A stretch of 20,175 nt of DNA from an uncultured Oscillospiraceae bacterium (GCA_910578755.1 CAJTSZ010000020.1:1-20175); one strand, 5' to 3'; shown: positions 1-7,034, counted from the first letter of the stretch. Numbers and translations: made by a program. Notes: generated by a model from the sequence alone, not told the origin.

Positions 1-54
1 GGCCAATTATACCATTACGCTTGCGCTTCATGGTATAATAACCGCAAAGCGGCC
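1..54. repeat. Inverted-repeat region at window start
   Basis: Two perfect stem-loops lie side by side. ATTATACCAT (7-16) pairs with ATGGTATAAT (31-40) around a 14-base loop, and CCGC (43-46) pairs with GCGG (50-53). GGCC stands at both outer ends (1-4 and 51-54). This is the 3' end of something cut by the window edge, or an intergenic terminator or repeat. One reading frame is open from base 2 into the next gene, but its translation resembles no protein I know, so I treat the stretch as non-coding. Confidence 0.5.
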
Positions 55-136
55 AATGCTACCTATGCAGGCGGCGGGCATATTGCAGGAAAGTGCCAGC
101 AGCCTATTTCATCTATTCTTTTTAGCGGAGGGTTTT

Positions 137-640
137 ATGGATTCCTATGTATGGTACATGGCCTATGGCTCTAACTTAAATACAGAACGGTTTCGGTGTT
201 ATTTTACAGGGCAGCCCTATTTAGGGCTGGTACGGGCAGAAAAGTGTGTGGACCAAAGGGCGCCGCGGCAGGTGGTTCCGGTGGAGATTCCCTACAGCAT
301 TTATTTTGCCAAACATTCCAACGCCTGGGGCGGCGGCGTGGCTTTTTTGGATTGTACCTGCAGGGGCTTTTCCTATGGCGTGGCTTATCTTATTACCGAA
401 GAACAGTTTGAACACCTGTATCAGCAGGAAAACGGCGGCAGAGTAAGGGAAAACAGCTGGTATGCCAAACTGGTGGATTTAGGTACAATGGACGGCTACC
501 CCATAAAAACATTTACCAACAGCCGCAGGCTGGAGCACAATAAAGCAGCAAAGGTGTATTTAGATGTAATAAAAGCAGGCCTTTTGGAGCATTATCCCCA
601 TTTAACAGCAGAACAGGCGGAGGCTTATTTGGAAAAATAG
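137..640 (+). CDS. Gamma-glutamylcyclotransferase-fold (GGCT-like) protein, 167 aa
   Basis: The N-terminus WYMAYGSNL (residues 6-14) is the hallmark phosphate-loop-like motif of the GGCT/AIG2 fold (usually YxAYGSNL). A glycine-rich strand region follows (GGGVAFLD, 65-72), then YLITEEQFEHLYQQENGG (about 84-101), where Glu98 sits at the position of the family's catalytic acid. Family members cyclise gamma-glutamyl groups to 5-oxoproline. The natural substrate of bacterial homologues of this size is mostly unknown, and I cannot say more here. I chose the ATG at 137 because GCGGAGG (125-131) is well placed and the protein then starts just before the motif. The frame is also open upstream (an ATG at 56), but that extension has no family similarity. 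No partner is evident: dinB follows after 68 bp with its own ribosome binding site. Confidence 0.72.
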   Translation: MDSYVWYMAYGSNLNTERFRCYFTGQPYLGLVRAEKCVDQRAPRQVVPVEIPYSIYFAKHSNAWGGGVAFLDCTCRGFSYGVAYLITEEQFEHLYQQENGGRVRENSWYAKLVDLGTMDGYPIKTFTNSRRLEHNKAAKVYLDVIKAGLLEHYPHLTAEQAEAYLEK

Positions 641-708
641 CAGGGTTGGGGAAAACGGCGTTACAGCCCTTCCCTGTGGTTTGTTTTTAGTAAAAAGGAG
701 GGAATACT

Positions 709-1920
709 GTGGAAAGAACCATACTGCACTGCGACTTAAACAGTTTTTTTGCATCGGTAGAACTGCTTAGCCTGCCTAATCTGAGGGAAAAGCCGGTGGC
801 TGTGTGCGGCAACCCGGAAAACCGCCATGGTATTATTCTTGCAAAAAATGAACCAGCCAAAAAGTACGGGGTTGCTACAGCGGAAACTATTTGGCAGGCA
901 AAGCGGAAATGCCCGGAGCTTATTTTAATCCCTCCCCACAGGGAACAGTACTATAAGTACTCCCGCTTGGTAAACGAAATATACGAAAGCTATACCGACC
1001 GGGTGGAGCCCTTTGGCATTGATGAATCCTGGTTGGATATTACGGAAACCATGCACCTGTTTGGCGGCAGCGGCCAAAAAATAGCGGACCGCATCCGCCA
1101 GCAAATTTGGGAGGAGCTGGGCCTTACTATTTCTGTGGGGGTTTCTTTTAATAAAATTTTTGCCAAGCTGGGCAGTGATTATAAAAAGCCCAATGCAACC
1201 ACAGTAATTACACGGGAAAATTACCGGCAGCTGCTGTACCCTCTCCCGGTTTCAGCCCTGCTTTATGTGGGCCATGCGGCCGAAAATACCCTGCGTTCCA
1301 TGGGGGTGCGCACCATTGGGGAATTGGCAAGGCTGGATAAGGACGTGCTTTCCCGGGCCTTAGGCAAGGCAGGGGAAAGCCTTTACGAGTATGCCAATGG
1401 GCTGGACCAGTCCCCGGTGCGCTTTGCCAACGAAAGGGAAGAAGTAAAATCTGTAGGCAATGGTATGACATTTTCCCGCAATTTGGAAGGGGAAGCAGAT
1501 GTACGGGCCGGGGTGGCCTTTTTAACAGACAGCGTAGCCAGCCGGCTGCGCCGGGCAGGCTTAAAGGGGGCAACGGTTCACATTTATATTAAAAACCCCA
1601 AATTTCAATCTATTTCAAAGCAAAAGGCGCTGCCCCACCCAACAGACCTTTCCAGGGAGCTGTTTGCAGCAGTAATGGAACTGGTGGAACAGTGCTGGAG
1701 GTACAGCGACCCTGTCCGTATGATGACTATTACAGTGACCAACTTGGTGGAGAGCGACTGTGCAGAGCAGCTTTCCTTGTTCGATACCTCACGCCCTCAC
1801 CGGGAAAAGCTGGAGAAGCTGGAAACTGCCGTGGACGGTGTGCGCAGCCGTTTTGGCAAGGGGATTATACAGCAGGGGCGCATATTGCACAACGACATTG
1901 GAGTGGAAATAAAAAAATAG
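709..1920 (+). CDS. dinB: Y-family DNA polymerase IV-type translesion polymerase, 403 aa
   Basis: This is an error-prone translesion polymerase of the DinB/UmuC family, acting at stalled forks and recruited by the beta sliding clamp. Visible hallmarks are catalytic Asp9 in HCDLNSFFASVE (4-18), with Phe14 at the steric-gate position that excludes ribonucleotides, and Asp105-Glu106 in PFGIDESWLDIT (101-112), completing the metal site. The palm motif SVGVSFNKIFAKLGSDYKKP and a C-terminal QLSLFD, a typical clamp-binding peptide, are also present. The length is normal. The start is GTG at 709 with AAGGAGGG at 695-702. The DES variant of the DEA/DEF motif is usual in Firmicutes homologues as far as I recall. 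The last codons and stop (ATA AAA AAA TAG) form the left arm of the hairpin that opens the structured repeat at 1911-2026. I see no LexA-type operator in the short upstream gap. Confidence 0.93.
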   Translation: MERTILHCDLNSFFASVELLSLPNLREKPVAVCGNPENRHGIILAKNEPAKKYGVATAETIWQAKRKCPELILIPPHREQYYKYSRLVNEIYESYTDRVEPFGIDESWLDITETMHLFGGSGQKIADRIRQQIWEELGLTISVGVSFNKIFAKLGSDYKKPNATTVITRENYRQLLYPLPVSALLYVGHAAENTLRSMGVRTIGELARLDKDVLSRALGKAGESLYEYANGLDQSPVRFANEREEVKSVGNGMTFSRNLEGEADVRAGVAFLTDSVASRLRRAGLKGATVHIYIKNPKFQSISKQKALPHPTDLSRELFAAVMELVEQCWRYSDPVRMMTITVTNLVESDCAEQLSLFDTSRPHREKLEKLETAVDGVRSRFGKGIIQQGRILHNDIGVEIKK

Positions 1921-2026
1921 CTAAGGAAGCGCAACTATTTTTTCTTACTAAGTTTTGCATGAGGCAGGGAGGGCAAACAGCCCGCATTTGCCTGATATCA
2001 GCTTTTTATTGTGAAATAATAAAAAG
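1911..2026 (+). repeat. Diverged single copy of the structured 101-bp repeat
   Basis: It aligns along its length with the tandem unit at 19863-20175. There are three hairpins. A: AAAAAATAG (1912-1920) with CTATTTTTT (1935-1943). B: AGGCA (1962-1966) with TGCCT (1989-1993), enclosing GGGC (1971-1974) and GCCC (1980-1983) around a 5-base loop. C: CTTTTTATT (2002-2010) with AATAAAAAG (2018-2026). The shared core GGCAGGGAGGGC/AGCCCG and the tail TTTTTATTGTGAA match the tandem units. The middle stem carries a compensatory A-T to G-C change. The outer TGTGCA/TGCACA stem of the tandem units is lost here. Hairpin A, A-rich on the left and T-rich on the right, could terminate dinB transcription and would work in both directions. 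Confidence 0.75.
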
Positions 2027-2125
2027 GAGTGTGCGGGCTTGGAAAAATCTGTACACTTCTAAAAAACATAGGTTAACAGGGGAAGCACCCCCAACGTAGG
2101 CTTGAAAACGGCAAAATATTTTTGA

Positions 2126-2159
2126 ATTAGGTTTTTCACTGTTAAATTAATAAAAAGTG
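2126..2159 (+). repeat. Possible decayed fragment of the 101-bp repeat tail
   Basis: ATTAGGTTTTT (2126-2136) is identical to bases 19944-19954 of the tandem unit, and AATAAAAAGTGG (2149-2160) resembles the unit's AATAAAAAATAG junction. The bases between differ. It may be the remnant of a second unit after the dinB copy, but a chance match in AT-rich DNA is possible. Confidence 0.3.
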
Positions 2160-2260
2160 GAAAAGATGGTACAGATAGAGCATTTTATAAATTTTAAACG
2201 CAAAATACGCAGAGTTTTTGCAAAATATGTTCAAAATTGTGCTTAAAACATATTTTCCCG

Positions 2261-2289
2261 TGGTATTTTTTTCGGAGATATAGTATAAT
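2261..2289 (+). promoter_or_regulatory. Candidate promoter for the DUF1015 gene
   Basis: A perfect -10 box, TATAAT, is at 2284-2289. The hexamer 17 bp upstream (TGGTAT, 2261-2266) is a poor -35. The distance to the ATG at 2352 leaves a leader of about 55 bases. Confidence 0.45.
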
Positions 2290-2351
2290 AAATTAAATGT
2301 GAGTTTTTTTGAAGAGTAAGCAGAGTTTAGCACATAGGGGGATACAAATTT

Positions 2352-3629
2352 ATGAGTAAAACCGGCTTTACGAGAGGAAACTTTTTAATTCCAAAGGTCA
2401 GCGATATGAGCGCCTGGAGCGTAATTGCCTGTGACCAGTTTACATCCCAGCCTAATTACTGGCAAGACGTAGAAGATATTGTAAAAAATAACCCATCCAC
2501 TTTAAATATGATTATTCCAGATGTAAACCTGGGCAGTGACGACCTGGACCAGCGCATTTGCGCCTTGGGGCGGGCAATGCGTACTTATTTGCGGCGCCAC
2601 ATTTTGGAAGAAGTAAGCGGGTACATTTATGTGGAGCGTACTTTAAGCACAGGGAAAATCCGCAGCGGGTTGGTTGGCCTTATTGATTTGGAGGAATATG
2701 ACTACAAAGAAGGCAGAAAAACCAAGGTGCGCGCTACAGAAAAAATGATTTTAAGCCGCTTGCCGGTCCGTATAGAAATACGCCAAAGCACCCCCATAGA
2801 GGTTTCCCATATTATGATGGTTATGGACGACCGCCACAACGATGTTTTAGGCCCCTTGCGGAAAGAAACAGAGAAAATGACCCCATTGTATCATTTTGAA
2901 CTGATGAAGGGCAGCGGGGAGCTAAAAGGCTATTTGGTAACACCTCAGCAGGCGGATAGTATTGACCAGCGGCTGAATAAACTGGCTGACTTAGAGGAGT
3001 TTAAAAATAAGTATAACGTAGAGGATGCCCAGGACCAGGATGTGCTGGTGTTTGCGGTAGGCGATGGTAACCACTCGCTGGCTGCGGCTAAGGATTACTA
3101 TGAGAATATTAAAAAAAGCCTTTCTAAAGAAAAGGCCGAAAACCACCCTGCCCGCTATGCCCTTGTGGAACTGATTAACCTGAATGACGATTCATTGGAA
3201 TTTGAACCCATCAACCGCATTGTTTTTGGCGTTGACACAATAAATTTTATGAAGGAGCTGGAAAAGGCTTACCAGGTTTCTTACGAGCCGTGTGAAGGCT
3301 GCCAGTTCTTTGATGTTTACATTGGCGGCGAATGTCAAAGGGTTTGGATTAAAAACCCGTCTTCCAACGTGGTAACAGGTACCGTGCAAAATTTCATTGA
3401 TACATATATCCAGGAATTTTCCGGCAAGGTGGACTATGTCCACGGCAGCAGCATTGTGCAGCAGCTGGCAGTTTTGCGGGATAATGTGGGTATTATTTTC
3501 CCGGCCATTGGTAAGGAAAAACTGTTTGAAACCATTTTAATAGACGGGATCCTTCCAAGAAAAACCTTCTCCATGGGCAGTGCAGAGGATAAACGCTTTT
3601 ACCTGGAATGCCGCAAATTAGTAAAATAA
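2352..3629 (+). CDS. DUF1015 family protein, 425 aa
   Basis: This is a full-length member of the DUF1015 family (Pfam PF06245), widespread in Clostridia and often found near serine biosynthesis genes, with no settled biochemical function. Visible features are the N-terminal segment DMSAWSVIACDQFTSQPNYW (18-37), typical of the family, and the conserved central motif VGDGNHSLAAAK (236-247), which corresponds to the xDGHHR/xDGNHS motif of other members and may be a binding or catalytic site. The protein is soluble, with no signal peptide or membrane segment. The ATG at 2352 follows AGGGGG (2336-2341). The gene stands alone between its own promoter and the terminator at 3638-3668. No serA or serC is next to it here. 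Confidence 0.85.
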   Translation: MSKTGFTRGNFLIPKVSDMSAWSVIACDQFTSQPNYWQDVEDIVKNNPSTLNMIIPDVNLGSDDLDQRICALGRAMRTYLRRHILEEVSGYIYVERTLSTGKIRSGLVGLIDLEEYDYKEGRKTKVRATEKMILSRLPVRIEIRQSTPIEVSHIMMVMDDRHNDVLGPLRKETEKMTPLYHFELMKGSGELKGYLVTPQQADSIDQRLNKLADLEEFKNKYNVEDAQDQDVLVFAVGDGNHSLAAAKDYYENIKKSLSKEKAENHPARYALVELINLNDDSLEFEPINRIVFGVDTINFMKELEKAYQVSYEPCEGCQFFDVYIGGECQRVWIKNPSSNVVTGTVQNFIDTYIQEFSGKVDYVHGSSIVQQLAVLRDNVGIIFPAIGKEKLFETILIDGILPRKTFSMGSAEDKRFYLECRKLVK

Positions 3630-3637
3630 CTGTTATC

Positions 3638-3668
3638 AGCAGCCCTTAAGCCGTGCTTAAGGGCTGCT
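3638..3668 (+). terminator. Hairpin terminator after DUF1015 gene
   Basis: A perfect 13-bp stem, AGCAGCCCTTAAG (3638-3650) with CTTAAGGGCTGCT (3656-3668), has a 5-base loop and lies 8 bases past the stop codon. Only a short T-rich tail (TTGT) follows. Confidence 0.7.
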
Positions 3669-3691
3669 TGTACGTGGGGCTTCACTCCTTT

Positions 3692-4131
3692 GGAGGCAGC
3701 CAATGCCTTTAAAATAAGCAGTAACCTCTCACCGATAGAGCCCGCAAATTCAGCAATGCCCCACGAAGGTGGGGCTACTAAGCGGGCAGCCCCCCTTTCC
3801 TTTTGGGGGGCCAACCGTTGTGCAGGGGAGTGTTCCTTGTAACATGGCCATACTGCTTGCCTGTGGCCATTTTATAATTGAACACTCCCCAAACATCGGT
3901 TGCCGCCGCTGATTGAGAGACACAGTCAAATTTGGGGTCCCAGGGGTGTAACCCCGGCGTTTTTCTTCCCCTATTCTTTTGACGCCAAAAGAATAGGGCC
4001 CAGGGTTTGGGGCTGAGTAAGCCCCATTGGTACAGGTCTGGAGGCAGCCAATGCCTCCAAAAGAATAGGGGCGCAACTTGGGCTGCACCCACTCCCCAAA
4101 TGTACAGCGGTACCCCGCTGTACGTTTGGGG
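3692..4131. repeat. Hairpin-rich non-coding repeat cluster
   Basis: This gene-free stretch holds at least eight inverted repeats. GCCCCAC/GTGGGGC (3758-3775). CCCCCC/GGGGGG (3790-3810). GGGGAGTGTTC/GAACACTCCCC (3825-3890), enclosing ATGGCCA/TGGCCAT (3844-3870). GGGGT/ACCCC (3943-3955). CCCTATTCTTTT/AAAAGAATAGGG (3969-3998). GGGGC/GCCCC (4009-4025). GGAGGCA/TGCCTCC (4040-4058). A 17-bp pair with one mismatch spans 4094-4110 and 4115-4131. GGAGGCAGCCAATGCCT occurs twice (3692 and 4040), and CCAAAAGAATAGGG recurs near 3985 and 4057. Reading frames on the minus strand are by-products of the palindromes. It looks like a mosaic of REP- or MITE-like elements. No T-box or known riboswitch core is recognisable. 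Confidence 0.65.
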
Positions 4132-4177
4132 TTTGAAGAATAATTTGCAAAGGACACTTGTTTAGTGTATTTTTTGG

Positions 4178-4206
4178 TTGAATTTGCAGCCCTATACTGG
4201 TACAAT
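4178..4206 (+). promoter_or_regulatory. Promoter of the suf operon
   Basis: TTGAAT (4178-4183) and TACAAT (4201-4206) are separated by 17 bp, and TGG directly before the -10 gives an extended -10 element. It is a strong match to the housekeeping sigma-A consensus. The leader to the GTG at 4305 is about 90 bases. I see no obvious IscR/RirA-type palindrome over it. Confidence 0.75.
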
Positions 4207-4304
4207 AAAGTAGAAAAACAGAAAAAAATACTGCTTTTCTTCCTGAATAAACAGGGGAAAAGCAAAAAAGATAAAAGGAACAGCAGCAACAAGGAGGAAG
4301 CGGA

Positions 4305-5039
4305 GTGCTTACATTAAAAAATATTGCTTGGTCCCTGCCGGAAAAGGACCAAATTTTAAATGGAATCGACCTCACTGTGCATACAGGCAAGCTTACTGTG
4401 GTAACAGGGCCGAACGGCGGCGGCAAAACATCCCTGGCAAAGCTGATTGCAGGCTTGGAAACCCCAACAGCCGGCCATATTTTACTGGATGGCGAGGATA
4501 TTACCGCCCTGGATATGACCCAGCGCGCCCAAAAGGGCATAGGCTACGCCTTCCAGCAGCCAGTACGCTTTAAAGGCCTTACCGTGCGGGATTTGCTGGA
4601 GCTTTCCGCCGGCGGCCCCCTGGCCCACCAAAAGGTGTGCAGTATTTTAGGGCAGGTAGGCCTTTGCACCCAGGATTATATTGACAGGGAAGTAAACGCC
4701 AGCCTTTCCGGCGGTGAAATAAAACGGATAGAAATTGCCACCATTTTAGCCCGCAAAAACCTGCGCCTTTCTGTATTTGACGAACCGGAGGCCGGTATTG
4801 ACCTGTGGAGCTTTTCCGGTTTAATTGACGCCTTCCAAACCCTGAAGGAACAAACCTCCGCCGCTATGCTGATTATTTCCCATCAGGAGCGTATTTTGGA
4901 AATTGCCGATGAAATTGTAGTCATTGCTAACGGCAAGGTACGCATGGCGGGCCCAAAGGAAGAGGTTCTGCCAAGGCTGCTGGCCGATGAAAAGGAAAGC
5001 CGGTGCCCATTAAACAAGGAGGCTGCTTGCAATGAATAA
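4305..5039 (+). CDS. sufC: Fe-S cluster assembly ATPase SufC (SmsC-like), 244 aa
   Basis: This is the ABC-type ATPase that drives the SufB/D scaffold during Fe-S cluster assembly in the cytoplasm. Seen in the sequence: Walker A GPNGGGKTS (35-43), Q-loop FQQP (83-86), signature ASLSGGEIKRIEIA (132-145) with the SufC-typical SGGE-K/R-EI pattern, Walker B SVFDEPEAGID (156-166) and the H-loop His193. It has no transmembrane partner and its neighbour is a SufB/D-type protein, which separates it from transport ATPases. The GTG start has AAGGAGGA at 4291-4298. The stop overlaps the start of the next gene by 8 bases, indicating translational coupling. No SufS, SufU or SufD gene accompanies it, so the pair fits the reduced SufBC (SMS) arrangement known from anaerobes. 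Confidence 0.88.
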   Translation: MLTLKNIAWSLPEKDQILNGIDLTVHTGKLTVVTGPNGGGKTSLAKLIAGLETPTAGHILLDGEDITALDMTQRAQKGIGYAFQQPVRFKGLTVRDLLELSAGGPLAHQKVCSILGQVGLCTQDYIDREVNASLSGGEIKRIEIATILARKNLRLSVFDEPEAGIDLWSFSGLIDAFQTLKEQTSAAMLIISHQERILEIADEIVVIANGKVRMAGPKEEVLPRLLADEKESRCPLNKEAACNE

Positions 5040-5952
5040 GATTACGGAAGATTTTTTGAAAATTGTTTCTGACTGGAAAGGCGATTTTAAGGGCGCCTTT
5101 AATATCCGGGAAGACAGCCAGTGCGTTGGCCGCCAGTCCTCGGAGCATATTAAAATTACATCCAAGGAGGACGGCCCCGGTTTGGTGATTCATATTGACC
5201 CAAACACAGCAGGGGAAACCGTTTACATCCCCGCCTGCGTTACCCACAGCAATGTGGACGATTTAGTGTATAACGACTTTTATGTGGGCGAAAACGCTGA
5301 TGTAGTTATTGTAGCCGGTTGCGGCGTTCATGCCGACGGTGAAGAGGATGCCCGTCACAATGGGATACACCGTTTTTTCCTGCAAAAAGGCTCCCATGTA
5401 CTGTATAAGGAAAAACACGTTGCAAGCGGCTCCGGAACAGGCCTGCGGCGTATTGACCCAATTACAGACATTGTTTTGGAAGAGGACGCCGTAATGGAAA
5501 TGGATACAGTGCAAATTAAAGGGGTGGACCGCACCACACGCAAAACCACAGCCACCCTGGCGGCCCGCGCGCGGCTGATTATACACGAACGGCTGATGAC
5601 GGATGGGGAAGAACAGGCCCTTACCGATTTTACGGTGGATTTAAACGGCGAGGACAGCGGCGTGGATTTAATTTCCCGTTCTGTAGCAAAGGGCCATTCC
5701 CACCAGGAGTACCATTCCTGCATCCGGGGCAATAACCGGTGCAGCGGCCATTCCGAATGTGACGCCATTTTGGTGGGCAGCGGCACAGTGAACGCTGCGC
5801 CGGAGCTGTTTGCAGGGCACATTGACGCCGCCCTGATTCATGAGGCAGCCATTGGCAAAATTGCTGGAGAGCAAATTGTAAAGCTGCGTACCTTAGGGCT
5901 TACCGAGGAACAGGCAGAGGAAAAAATTATAGAAGGCTTTTTAAAAGGATAG
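5032..5952 (+). CDS. sufB: SufB/SufD-family Fe-S scaffold protein (SmsB-like), 306 aa
   Basis: This is the scaffold partner of SufC. The C-terminal half carries the SufB/D core: TDFTVDLNGEDSGVDLISRS (198-217), the HSHQEYHSC region (222-230), the cysteine run C230/C237/C243, then HEAAIGKIAGEQ (270-281) and LGLTEEQAEEKIIEGF (288-303), which match the conserved HEAxxGKI and the LxEEEAxxxIxxGF tail. It is much shorter than E. coli SufB (about 495 residues) and lacks that protein's long N-terminal region, as in minimal anaerobic systems. There is no cysteine after residue 243, so the position of E. coli SufB Cys405 (between the PxL/PYI segment and the HEA motif) is not cysteine here. The ATG overlaps the sufC end, and AAGGAGG (5017-5023) precedes it. 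Confidence 0.85.
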   Translation: MNKITEDFLKIVSDWKGDFKGAFNIREDSQCVGRQSSEHIKITSKEDGPGLVIHIDPNTAGETVYIPACVTHSNVDDLVYNDFYVGENADVVIVAGCGVHADGEEDARHNGIHRFFLQKGSHVLYKEKHVASGSGTGLRRIDPITDIVLEEDAVMEMDTVQIKGVDRTTRKTTATLAARARLIIHERLMTDGEEQALTDFTVDLNGEDSGVDLISRSVAKGHSHQEYHSCIRGNNRCSGHSECDAILVGSGTVNAAPELFAGHIDAALIHEAAIGKIAGEQIVKLRTLGLTEEQAEEKIIEGFLKG

Positions 5953-6046
5953 ACTCCCTCCCATTCCTTGCACATTTTTTAGAAACACAGGAACAGGTAA
6001 CCCCCACAAAGGGTAAGGCCCAGTGGGCGCCCGCCCAAAAAAGAAC

Positions 6047-6091
6047 CCCCGGACTTATTATAGATTTTTTCTATAATAAATCCGGGGTTTT
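6047..6091 (+). terminator. Rho-independent terminator of the suf operon
   Basis: A 17-bp stem with one mismatch (6047-6063 with 6071-6087) begins CCCCGGA and ends TCCGGGG. It has a 7-base loop and is followed by TTTTATTGATATTTT. It is about 95 bases past the sufB stop. Confidence 0.85.
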
Positions 6092-6179
6092 ATTGATATT
6101 TTCGATTGGACGTTCCTGATTTTAGGAAGTAAAATAACACTCGGACATTGAGCCAACTGTGAGGAAAGGAAGAAAAACC

Positions 6180-6797
6180 TTGATTATTGATACCCACACC
6201 CATGAAAGAACTTTTTCCGGGGACAGTAAAATGAACCTGTTGGAAATTGTAGAAGAAGCAAAGAAAAAAGGCCTGGATGGTATTTGTATTACCGACCATG
6301 ACCAAATGGGCCTGCAAAAGTATGCCGCAAAAGTGGCCAAGGAACAAAATTTCCCCATTTTTGTAGGGGTGGAGTACCTTTCCTGCGAAGGGGACATTGT
6401 CGCCTTCGGTATCGACAAGCTGCCCCAACCCCATATGATGGCCCAGGAATTTATAGACTATGTTACAGCCCAAGGCGGCGTATGCATTTCGGCCCATCCT
6501 TACCGGGCAAACAGCCGCGGCTTGGGGGACGAGCTGTTCCATCTCAAAAACATTATTGGCATTGAGGTGTTAAACGGCAGCAATACCCCGGAAGAAAACC
6601 GCCGCGCTATGGAAACCTGTAAAAAGCTGGGCCTAAAGCCCTTTGGCGCAGGGGATGCCCACACCACAGCCCATATTGGCCGCTATGCTACGGAAATTCC
6701 CGGCACCTTCACCACAGTGGAAGAACTGGTGGAGGCCATTAAAACCCAGGAATGCAGGGCTGTTTACCTTTCCGGCTACCGCCCTTTGGAATGGTAG
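6180..6797 (+). CDS. PHP-domain metal-dependent phosphoesterase, 205 aa
   Basis: The polymerase-and-histidinol-phosphatase (PHP) fold binds a cluster of metal ions and hydrolyses phosphoesters. Motifs in order: IIDTHTHERTFSGDS near the N-terminus (metal-binding HxH), CITDHDQMG (the TDHD/N motif), GVEYLSCEGDIVAFG (GxE motif), ISAHPYR (AHP motif) and GAGDAHT (GSDxH motif). It is a stand-alone PHP protein, as in nucleoside 3',5'-bisphosphate or oligoribonucleotide phosphatases, and the substrate cannot be chosen. I prefer the TTG at 6180 because GAGGAAAGGA (6161-6170) is well spaced and PHP proteins typically begin MIIDxHxH. A GTG at 6159 is in frame but overlaps that ribosome binding site. The gene is monocistronic between the suf terminator and an inverted repeat. 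Confidence 0.8.
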   Translation: MIIDTHTHERTFSGDSKMNLLEIVEEAKKKGLDGICITDHDQMGLQKYAAKVAKEQNFPIFVGVEYLSCEGDIVAFGIDKLPQPHMMAQEFIDYVTAQGGVCISAHPYRANSRGLGDELFHLKNIIGIEVLNGSNTPEENRRAMETCKKLGLKPFGAGDAHTTAHIGRYATEIPGTFTTVEELVEAIKTQECRAVYLSGYRPLEW

Positions 6798-6888
6798 GAG
6801 GCCTGTTACCCAGTCCAAAATGCCCTGCCCTAGCAGTTGGCATTTAAGAACCGGTATTCACAGGCATTGAACGCTGTCTGGTTGGGTC

Positions 6889-6954
6889 TTTTACCGCCCT
6901 GCCTTGAAATACGTCAAGTATTCCTGCAATTTTTTGCCTTGCAGGGCGGCAAAA
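6889..6954. repeat. Long inverted repeat downstream of PHP gene
   Basis: TTTTACCGCCCTGC (6889-6902) and GCAGGGCGGCAAAA (6941-6954) are complementary over 14 bases with one mismatch. The 38-base interior contains a second hairpin, CTTGA (6903-6907) with TCAAG (6914-6918). The right arm is followed by AAAACCCC and not a T-tract, so it is a poor terminator on either strand. It may be a repeat remnant or an RNA structure in the importer leader. Confidence 0.5.
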
Positions 6955-7034
6955 CCCCTCTTCCATCCAGTATCCCCCGCCTATGAATATAGGTTCTAAA
7001 ATAATACAATGTATTTTTTAAGGAGAAGCACAAA

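Larger units (their letters stand above)
2027..2341. other. AT-rich intergenic stretch between dinB repeat and DUF1015 gene
   Basis: No credible gene is present; the minus-strand reading frame here is low-complexity and unlike any protein. The stretch holds a small GGGG-aagca-CCCC hairpin near 2079-2091, an exact 11-base match (ATTAGGTTTTT, 2126-2136) to the tail of the 101-bp repeat, and the likely promoter of the next gene near 2284. The remainder shows nothing I can name. Confidence 0.5.

Noticed and set aside
56..136. N-terminal extension of the GGCT-like protein
   Set aside because: The frame is open, but the extension has no family similarity, and a good ribosome binding site precedes the ATG at 137.
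3599..4292. Minus-strand proteins of 71 to 180 residues in the hairpin cluster
   Set aside because: They are several overlapping frames of low-complexity sequence, explained by GC-rich palindromes on a strand with no ribosome binding site.
3630..4304. T-box or other known riboswitch ahead of sufC
   Set aside because: No GGGTGG-type T-box sequence or known aptamer core was found, and the good promoter at 4178-4206 lies downstream of the hairpins.
4305..4573. Alternative overlapping plus-strand frame inside sufC
   Set aside because: It is out of frame with a complete ABC ATPase gene that shows every expected motif.
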